Assembly (NCBI RefSeq): GCF_004341845.1
Contig: NZ_SLVB01000004.1
Location: 310,001-374,000 of the forward strand
Direction: 5' to 3'
Length of the DNA: 64,000 bases
DNA from: Novosphingobium sp. PhB165
GTDB taxonomy: Bacteria; Pseudomonadota; Alphaproteobacteria; Sphingomonadales; Sphingomonadaceae
A program made the translations under genes and the position numbers. The notes under the pieces were generated by a model, which was not told where the DNA came from, did not search any database, and saw nothing but the letters and a program-made list of their open reading frames with translations. The first letter of the stretch is position 1; each line of letters opens with the position of its first letter. Of this stretch, positions 54,949 to 61,489 are shown piece by piece.

Positions 54949-56271
54949 TCACCTGAGTTTCACCGTAACCGCCGACATGCCGCGATGGTCGAGGCCGCGA
55001 TATTCGGGCTTCGGCTTGGCCGGGTCGAGCGTCATGTTCGGGAAGCGGTCGAGCAGGCCGTTGATCGCCACCACCATCTCCTGCCGGGCGACATCCATGC
55101 CGAGGCACCGATGCGGGCCGAAGCCGAAGCCCATGTGGTGCTCCTTGCGGCGGAAGATGTCGTATTCCTCCGGCTTGTCGAACACCGCCGGATCGTGGTT
55201 CGCGGCGCCGAGGCACAAGTGGATGCGGGTGCCGGCGGGGACTTTCACGCCTTCCATCTCGGTATCCTCCATGCAAAGGCGCATGAACACCGGATCGGTG
55301 GCACGCCAGCGCAGGCCCTCTTCCACCGCAAGGTCGATCAGGCTGCGATCCTGCTTGCAAGCTTCCCAGAAGTGGCGGTGCGTCATCAGCGCATCGATGG
55401 TGATGCCCAGTTGCCGCCAGGTGGTGCCGCCGCCCGCGAAGATGGCGAGCTTGCAGTAGCCGAACAGCTCATCTTCGGTGAGCGGGCGCTTGGAGCCGTC
55501 CTCGTGCGTGATCTCGCAGGCGATCAGGCCGGCGATCAGGTTATCGCCGGGCTCGCGGTGGTTCTCCGCGATCAGGCGGCGCAGCGTGCCATCGACCCAG
55601 GCGCGCGCCTCCGCCGCTTCCTCGGGCGGCAGGTTGCGCGCGCCGAACGTGGCGCGGTTGAGCTGGTAGCGGAACTCGATCACGTCCTCGCCTTCCAGCC
55701 CGATGGCGCGGGTGACGGTGGCCATCGGCAGGCGCGCGCAGAGATCGGTGTTGAGGTCGGTGGTCTCGCGATCCTTGATCTGGTCGAGCAGGACGTCGAC
55801 CGTCTCCTCGATCCAGCGCTTGTTCCACCAATCCAGCACCTTGGGCCGCTTGAACAGCGGCTGCGCGGCGGAGCGCAGGCGCTTGTGCGGCTTGCCGACC
55901 ATCGAGAGGATGGTGGTGCCGATCGTCCGCACCCCGGCGCTCTCGTTATAGCCCTCGGACGAATAGAGCTGGTTCTCGCGGAAGCCGATCTCGCAGGCGC
56001 GGTAGGAGAAGAACGTCATGTTCTCGCGCGGCGGGCCGAGCATCGAGACCATTTCCGGCACGCCCAGCAATTCGCGCAAGGTGCCCTTGTGCACCGCGCC
56101 CGCCTCGCGCAGGCGGTTCATGTCCTCGGTATAGTCGCGCGTCGGGTCGACACCGGAATTGGCGTCCACTTTGTCGACATCGAACATCTCCGCATAGCGC
56201 GGATTGTCCGACAGCAGCGATGCGAGCGCGTTGGAGCGGGAATCGTTACCCGAATAGGGACAGGTCGCCAT
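54949..56271 (-). CDS. Cytochrome P450
   Basis: A 440-residue bacterial class I P450. The heme-ligand motif is FGFGPHRCLGMD with Cys near residue 389. The I-helix oxygen-activation site is AIFAGGGTTWR, and the ExxR motif is in VEEGLRWRA. It begins MATCPYSGNDSR at 56271, 2 bases from the SDR stop. It needs a ferredoxin and a reductase; neither is in this window. Substrate unknown; the neighbours suggest a hydrophobic alcohol or terpenoid-like compound. Confidence 0.95.
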   Translation of the reverse strand: MATCPYSGNDSRSNALASLLSDNPRYAEMFDVDKVDANSGVDPTRDYTEDMNRLREAGAVHKGTLRELLGVPEMVSMLGPPRENMTFFSYRACEIGFRENQLYSSEGYNESAGVRTIGTTILSMVGKPHKRLRSAAQPLFKRPKVLDWWNKRWIEETVDVLLDQIKDRETTDLNTDLCARLPMATVTRAIGLEGEDVIEFRYQLNRATFGARNLPPEEAAEARAWVDGTLRRLIAENHREPGDNLIAGLIACEITHEDGSKRPLTEDELFGYCKLAIFAGGGTTWRQLGITIDALMTHRHFWEACKQDRSLIDLAVEEGLRWRATDPVFMRLCMEDTEMEGVKVPAGTRIHLCLGAANHDPAVFDKPEEYDIFRRKEHHMGFGFGPHRCLGMDVARQEMVVAINGLLDRFPNMTLDPAKPKPEYRGLDHRGMSAVTVKLR

Positions 56272-56273
56272 GG

Positions 56274-57086
56274 TCAGCCTCCTACCTTGCGACCGGCCGA
56301 GAGCCCCCCGTCCACGGGAAGGTTCACGCCGGTCACGTTGCTTGCGAGATCGGAACAGAGGAACAGCGCCGCCGAAGCGGTGTCGCGCGGATCGATGGCG
56401 CGGCCGAGCGGGTGGACGCGGCCCATGCCTTCGAGGATGCGGTCGCGGTGCTCGCTGTCGGGGTCCATTCCGGCATAGTGGGTGAGCATGCCCGCCGGGC
56501 AGACCGCGTTCACGCGAATGCCCTTGTCCGCCACTTCGATGGCAAGCGCGCGGGTAAGCTGCACCACCGCGCCCTTGGTGGCCCCATAGAACACGCCGCC
56601 ATAGCCGATCAGCCCGGCGACCGAAGCGGTGGAGACGATGGCCCCGCCGCCTTGTCCGTCCTTGGCCTGCCTTTCGAACTGCCGGATCGCCGACTGGCAC
56701 CCGTGCACCACGCCCATCACGTTGACCTCGGAGACGCGGCGCATATCCTCGCCCTCGCACTCGATCAGGCTGCGCAGGCCCTTGCCGGGGACCGGGCTGA
56801 TGGTGATTCCGGCATTGTTATAGAGGCAATCGAGCCGCCCGAAGGCCTCGACCGCCGCCGCGACGGCATGATCGACCGAGGCAGGATCGGCCACGTCGCA
56901 TTCCACGGCAATGGCCTCGCCATTCTGCGCGCGGACCATCGCTGCCGTTTCCGACGCGTTGTCAGCATTCACGTCCGCCGCGATCACTTTGGCGCCGTGT
57001 TCGGCAAAGAGCAGGCAGGCGGCGCGGCCGACGCCTGATCCGGCCCCGGTAATCAGTGCGACTTTGCCTTCGAGCAGTCCCTGCAT
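56274..57086 (-). CDS. Short-chain dehydrogenase/reductase
   Basis: A 270-residue SDR. The cofactor motif is TGAGSGVGRAAC, NNAG is at CLYNNAGITIS, and the catalytic pair is Y-x-x-x-K in VFYGATKGAV, preceded by the Ser in IVSTASVAG. Acidic residues after beta-2 (ADVNADN) suggest NAD+. It likely oxidises an alcohol made by the P450. It ends 2 bases before the P450 start. Confidence 0.92.
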   Translation of the reverse strand: MQGLLEGKVALITGAGSGVGRAACLLFAEHGAKVIAADVNADNASETAAMVRAQNGEAIAVECDVADPASVDHAVAAAVEAFGRLDCLYNNAGITISPVPGKGLRSLIECEGEDMRRVSEVNVMGVVHGCQSAIRQFERQAKDGQGGGAIVSTASVAGLIGYGGVFYGATKGAVVQLTRALAIEVADKGIRVNAVCPAGMLTHYAGMDPDSEHRDRILEGMGRVHPLGRAIDPRDTASAALFLCSDLASNVTGVNLPVDGGLSAGRKVGG

Positions 57087-57098
57087 GCTGGTCCTCCC

Positions 57099-58601
57099 TT
57101 ACCCGCCGATGTTCAGCGTGGTCATGATCTGGAATTCGCGCAGTCCTTCGACGCCGCGCTCGCGGCCGAGGCCGCTCATCTTGATGCCGCCGCTGCTGGC
57201 ATGGCTGGACATCAGCGCGCCATTGACGTTGACCGTCCCGCTGCGGATTTTCCGGCCCACTTCCAGCGCCTTGACCTTGTCCTTGCCGTGGATCCAACCG
57301 GACAGGCCGAAGCGGCTGTCATTGGCCATTTCCACGGCGTGATCGAGGTCGCGGTAGCCGATCACCGAAACCACCGGCCCGAAGATTTCCTCCTGCGCGG
57401 CGGGATTGGTGTTGTCCGGCAAGTCGAGCACGGTCGGCTCGAAGAAATAGCCCTTTTCCAGCCCCTCCGGCCGCTTGCCGCCGCAGACCACGCGGCCGCC
57501 CCCGGCGACGGCAGCGGCAACGAAATGCTCGCACCGTGCGCGCTGACCGGCACTGATGACGGGGCCAAGCTGGCTCGCCGGATCGCGCGCCGGGCCGATC
57601 TTCACGCCGGACAGCAATTTCGCCATCGCCTCCAGCACTTCGGCCTTGCTCTCCTGCGGCACGAAGACGCGGGTGCCCAGTACGCAGCCCTGCCCGGCGT
57701 GCGAGGTGCAGACGCTCATCGCCGCCATGGCCGCGCGGTCCACCGAATCCGGCAGGTAAATCTGCGCCGACTTGCCGCCCAGTTCGAGCACCAGCCGCTT
57801 GAGCGTGGTCGCCGCCTGCTTCGCGACTTCGACGCCCACGGTGGAGGAACCGGTAAAGCTCACCATGTCCACACGGGGATCGCTGGTCAGGGCCTGCGCG
57901 CCGTCCACGCCCTGCTCGATGACAAGGTTGAACACGCCCTTCGGCAGGCCCGCTTCCTCGGCCGCCTCGGCAAAGACCAAAGAAGACAGCGGCGTCAGCG
58001 GATTGGGCCGCAGGATCACCGTATTGCCCGCCATCAGCGCGGGCACGACTTTCCAGAGCGCGGTATAGAACGGCACATTGTAGGCCGATATCGCCGTCAC
58101 CACCCCGATCGGCGACCAGCGCGTCACGCTCTGCACCGCGAAATGGGCGTTCACCCGCTCGTGCAGGGGCAGCGGATTGTCCTCGACCTCGGGCAGGCGG
58201 AGGAACAGGTCGACGATCTCGCGCGCCATGCGCAGCGGCGAGGCGACTTGCGCGCCCATGACCGTGGAGGAAACCGGACAGCCCGCTTCGCGCACGGCCA
58301 GTTCCTTCAACCGGTCGGCGCGGGCGGCCATGGAGTCGGCAAAGCGCATCATCGCCGCGCCGCGTTCCTGCATGGTGAGGCCCGACCATGCGCCCGAATC
58401 GAAAGCCCGCCGCGCGGCGGCAATCGCGCTCTCCACCTGATCCGGCGAAAGCCCGATAACCTGCGCGACATGGCTCTCGTCGGACGGATCGAGCACGTCG
58501 AACGCCCCGCCGTTCCCGGCAACGAATGCGCCATCGATGAAGCCTGCGTGAGTCAGCGGCTCTCTCCCAGATAATTCGTATTTGCGAATTTGTTTTCGCA
58601 A
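57099..58601 (-). CDS. Aldehyde dehydrogenase
   Basis: A 500-residue NAD(P)+-dependent enzyme. The catalytic Cys is in HAGQGCVLGTRV, and the Glu is in LVLELGGKSAQI; ISAYNVPFY is the usual SAYN variant. It follows the SDR and P450 on the same strand, consistent with oxidising the alcohol to aldehyde and acid. The start is uncertain: the TTG at 58601 has no ribosome site and lies in a palindrome, and a CTG at about 58556 has GGGAGAGAG 5' of it. Confidence 0.88.
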   Translation of the reverse strand: MRKQIRKYELSGREPLTHAGFIDGAFVAGNGGAFDVLDPSDESHVAQVIGLSPDQVESAIAAARRAFDSGAWSGLTMQERGAAMMRFADSMAARADRLKELAVREAGCPVSSTVMGAQVASPLRMAREIVDLFLRLPEVEDNPLPLHERVNAHFAVQSVTRWSPIGVVTAISAYNVPFYTALWKVVPALMAGNTVILRPNPLTPLSSLVFAEAAEEAGLPKGVFNLVIEQGVDGAQALTSDPRVDMVSFTGSSTVGVEVAKQAATTLKRLVLELGGKSAQIYLPDSVDRAAMAAMSVCTSHAGQGCVLGTRVFVPQESKAEVLEAMAKLLSGVKIGPARDPASQLGPVISAGQRARCEHFVAAAVAGGGRVVCGGKRPEGLEKGYFFEPTVLDLPDNTNPAAQEEIFGPVVSVIGYRDLDHAVEMANDSRFGLSGWIHGKDKVKALEVGRKIRSGTVNVNGALMSSHASSGGIKMSGLGRERGVEGLREFQIMTTLNIGG

Positions 58602-58602
58602 A
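58581..58602. promoter_or_regulatory. Palindrome at the start of the ALDH gene, candidate operator
   Basis: TTTGCGAA-N6-TTCGCAAA is a perfect 8-bp inverted repeat with a 6-base spacer. It covers the candidate TTG start of the minus-strand ALDH gene and lies between it and the divergent ALDH gene, so it could control one or both. An overlapping AATTCG...CGAATT is present to the left. Confidence 0.55.
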
Positions 58603-58764
58603 CGAGACTATCGAAGCGGAGAAGGCGCGTCAATCGCGAGGGCGCTGGCTGGAACCGGATCGTCCGCTTGCGGTTGCCTCGCTATCCGGGGCTGCCTATC
58701 TCCCGCATCAGCCCGCGGCCTCAGGAATGTGGCGCGCACGAAACGAGCGAGGAACCGCAAGACC

Positions 58765-60219
58765 ATGGCTTTCACCGATTTCCTCCGTCAGCAGTGCTAC
58801 ATCGACGGCCAGTGGTGCGATGCCGATAGCGGTGCCACGTTCGAAGTCACCGATCCCGGCAGCGGCGCCGTGCTCGGCACTGTGCCGAAGATGGGCGCAA
58901 GCGAGACCAACCGCGCCATCGACGCGGCCGAAAAGGCGCTCCCCGCCTGGCGCGCCAAGACCGCCGGTGAGCGTGCCAAACTGATGCGCAAGCTGTTCGA
59001 ACTGATGATCCAGCATCAGGACGACCTTGGCGAACTGCTCACCCGCGAACAGGGCAAGCCACTGGCCGAAGGGCGCGGCGAGATCGCCTATGGCGCCAGC
59101 TTCATCGAGTGGTTCGGCGAAGAGGCCAAGCGCGCCTATGGCGATACCATCCCCGGCCATGCCGCCGACCGCCGCATCGTCGTCATCAAGCAGGGTGTCG
59201 GCGTCGTTGCTGCGATCACGCCCTGGAACTTCCCCAATGCGATGATCACCCGCAAGCTGGGCCCGGCACTGGCGGCGGGATGCACGATCGTTATCAAGCC
59301 CGCTTCGGCCACGCCCTATTCCGCGCTCGCCATCGCGCATCTGTGCGAACTGGCGGGCATTCCGGCGGGCGTCGTCAATGTCGTGACCGGCAGCGCCGGG
59401 CAGATCGGCTCGGCGCTGACGGCCAGCCCCAAGGTTGCCAAGCTGACCTTCACCGGCTCCACCGAGATCGGCCGCGACTTGCTGCGCGAATGTGCGGAGA
59501 CGATCAAGAAGACCTCGATGGAACTGGGCGGCAATGCGCCGTTCCTCGTGTTCGACGATGCCGATGTCGATGCCGCGATCGACGGCGCGATGATCTCCAA
59601 GTTCCGCAACGGCGGCCAGACGTGCGTCTGCACCAACCGCTTCTACGTGCAGGACGGCGTCTATGACGAGTTCGTGGAGAAGCTGGCCAAGCGCGTTTCG
59701 GCCATGAAGGTCGGCTACGGCATGGATGCGGGTACCGAAGTCGGCCCGCTGATCGACGTCAAGGCGGTCGAGAAGGTGGAAGAACACCTTGAGGACGCCA
59801 TTGCGGGCGGCGCCAAGGTACTCGCAGGCGGCCAGCGCAACGAACGCGGCGGTTCGTTCTTCAACCCCACCGTGGTTGCGGGCGTGAAGCCGGACATGAA
59901 GCTGGCGAAGGAAGAGACTTTCGGCCCGCTCGCCGGCGTGATCCGCTTCACCGACGAGGCCGACGCCATCCGCATGGCCAACGATACCGAGTTCGGCCTT
60001 GCCAGCTACTTCTACGCCCGCGACATCAGCCGCGTCTGGCGCGTGGCCGAGGCGCTGGAGGCGGGTATGGTGGGCATCAACACCGGGCTGATCTCGACCG
60101 AAGTGGCGCCGTTCGGCGGCGTCAAGCAGTCGGGCCTCGGCCGCGAGGGATCGCACTATGGCCTCGATGACTACATGGAGGTGAAGTACCTCTGCATGGG
60201 GATCAAGCCGGCGGCGTAA
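58765..60219 (+). CDS. Succinate-semialdehyde dehydrogenase-like aldehyde dehydrogenase
   Basis: A 484-residue ALDH, close in length and style to GabD. The catalytic Cys is in NGGQTCVCTNRFYV and the Glu in SMELGGNAPFLV; ITPWNFPNAMITRK is the cofactor site. Such enzymes oxidise succinate semialdehyde to succinate, but related ones act on other semialdehydes, and the cluster context does not settle this. It diverges from the ALDH at 57099. The ATG at 58765 has GAGG about ten bases upstream. Confidence 0.9.
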   Translation: MAFTDFLRQQCYIDGQWCDADSGATFEVTDPGSGAVLGTVPKMGASETNRAIDAAEKALPAWRAKTAGERAKLMRKLFELMIQHQDDLGELLTREQGKPLAEGRGEIAYGASFIEWFGEEAKRAYGDTIPGHAADRRIVVIKQGVGVVAAITPWNFPNAMITRKLGPALAAGCTIVIKPASATPYSALAIAHLCELAGIPAGVVNVVTGSAGQIGSALTASPKVAKLTFTGSTEIGRDLLRECAETIKKTSMELGGNAPFLVFDDADVDAAIDGAMISKFRNGGQTCVCTNRFYVQDGVYDEFVEKLAKRVSAMKVGYGMDAGTEVGPLIDVKAVEKVEEHLEDAIAGGAKVLAGGQRNERGGSFFNPTVVAGVKPDMKLAKEETFGPLAGVIRFTDEADAIRMANDTEFGLASYFYARDISRVWRVAEALEAGMVGINTGLISTEVAPFGGVKQSGLGREGSHYGLDDYMEVKYLCMGIKPAA

Positions 60220-60245
60220 GGCACCCACTCTTACACCAAAAACTC

Positions 60246-60383
60246 CCGTCATCCCCGCGCAGGCGGGGATCCCGCTTGTTCTTTTCGGCACGCAGAGACA
60301 CAGAGAGACGGTGAATCACCGCGCAATCTCTCTGCGCCTCCGCGTGAACTAAAAAGCGGGCCCCCGCCTTCGCGGGGACGACG
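60246..60383. repeat. Palindromic intergenic repeat, long nested form (copy D)
   Basis: The outer arms CCGTCATCCCCGCGCAGGCG and the right arm ending GGGGACGACG enclose an imperfect inner hairpin of CGCAGAGACA/CTCTCTGCGC units with GGTGAATCACC at its tip. It is a diverged relative of copy A. It fills most of the 324-base gap between the ALDH and SDR genes; the rest of the gap holds the palindrome at 60436. Confidence 0.82.
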
Positions 60384-60435
60384 AATGGCAGTTGGCAGAT
60401 GCACGATATGCCCCACAACGCCGCCACTGCGAAGT

Positions 60436-60453
60436 TTTGAACGCCCGTTCAAA
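60436..60453 (+). promoter_or_regulatory. Perfect palindrome upstream of the SDR gene, candidate TetR-type operator
   Basis: TTTGAACGCCCGTTCAAA is a perfect 8-2-8 inverted repeat, 91 bases upstream of the SDR start. TetR/AcrR-family regulators bind compact palindromes of this form. No TetR gene is visible in this window, so the regulator would be beyond the right edge or elsewhere. Confidence 0.6.
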
Positions 60454-60543
60454 CTTGCTCTTCCCGACAAGCCTCTTTTCCGTCTAGCCCTAGAGGCCTG
60501 CAAGGCGTGCGAGGCGCCAAGACCCAGAAGAGAACGGGAGAAC

Positions 60544-61296
60544 ATGATGTCCTACAAGGTTGCCATCGTCACCGGCGCCGCCGCCGGAATCGGCGCCGCC
60601 TGCGCAAGGCGGCTGGCGAAGGAAGGGGTGGCCGTAGGCGTGCTCGACCTCGATGCCGAGCGCTGCGCCGATACCGTCAAGGCCATTCGCGAAGCTGGCG
60701 GCACTGCCATCGCCGTGGGCGCAGACGTGTCCAACCGCGCCTCGGCCAAGGCCGCGATCGAGCAAGTGCGCGAAGCGCTGGGCCCGATCTCGATTCTCGT
60801 CAACAACGCGGGCGTCACCGACTTTACCCCGTTCGAGGAACTGACCGAGGACCGCTGGGACTTCATCTACGCCGTCAACGTGCGCGGCCTGTTCATCATG
60901 ACGCAGGAATGCCTGCCCGACATGAAGAACGCGGGCTGGGGCCGCATCGTCAACATCTCGTCCTCCAGCGCGCAGACCGGCGCGGTGAACATGATCCCCT
61001 ATTCGTCCTCGAAGGGCGCGGTGGTGACCATGACCCGCTCGATGGCGCAGGAATTCGGGCCCTACGGCATCACCGTGAACAACATTCCGCCGGGTTCGGT
61101 GATGGGCACGATCATGTCCGAAGCCAACCGCGAGCGCTTCCAGATCCCGACCGAAGTGCTGCTACAGACCATCCCGGTCCGCCGCATGGGCGAGCCCGAC
61201 GATATCGCCAACGCCTGCGCCTGGCTCTGCGACGAGCGCAGCCAGTACGTCACCGGCCAGACCATCGGCGTCAACGGCGGCCGCGTCGTCACCTGA
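60544..61296 (+). CDS. Short-chain dehydrogenase/reductase (FabG-like)
   Basis: A 250-residue SDR. TGAAAGIGAACARR, NNAGVT and Y-x-x-x-K (PYSSSKGAVV) are intact; VNGGRVVT closes the usual C-terminus. The acidic LDLDAER after beta-2 favours NAD+. Two ATGs stand in tandem (60544, 60547); the second has a better ribosome spacing (GGGAG). It precedes the ketoacid oxidoreductase gene by 193 bases with a hairpin between, so may not be strictly cotranscribed. Confidence 0.92.
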   Translation: MMSYKVAIVTGAAAGIGAACARRLAKEGVAVGVLDLDAERCADTVKAIREAGGTAIAVGADVSNRASAKAAIEQVREALGPISILVNNAGVTDFTPFEELTEDRWDFIYAVNVRGLFIMTQECLPDMKNAGWGRIVNISSSSAQTGAVNMIPYSSSKGAVVTMTRSMAQEFGPYGITVNNIPPGSVMGTIMSEANRERFQIPTEVLLQTIPVRRMGEPDDIANACAWLCDERSQYVTGQTIGVNGGRVVT

Positions 61297-61307
61297 ATTC
61301 TGCATCG

Positions 61308-61338
61308 AAGGGTGGCAGTGCATGGCGCTGCCACCCTT
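61308..61338 (+). terminator. Hairpin after the SDR gene, weak terminator
   Basis: AAGGGTGGCAG and CTGCCACCCTT form a perfect 11-bp stem with a 9-base loop; the following T-run is interrupted (CCATAATTT). It lies 12 bases after the stop. Confidence 0.65.
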
Positions 61339-61489
61339 CCATAATTTCGGAAGCTTCGCCTTCCCGAAGTCCGAAAGCGGACCCACCCGCACCCCCAATT
61401 GACCCCCACGGCGCTCCCCGCGCTCCCCGCTTGCGCCTCCGCCCGCCATCTGAAAGGCCGCTGGAAGGACAGGAAAACCGGGGATCCGA

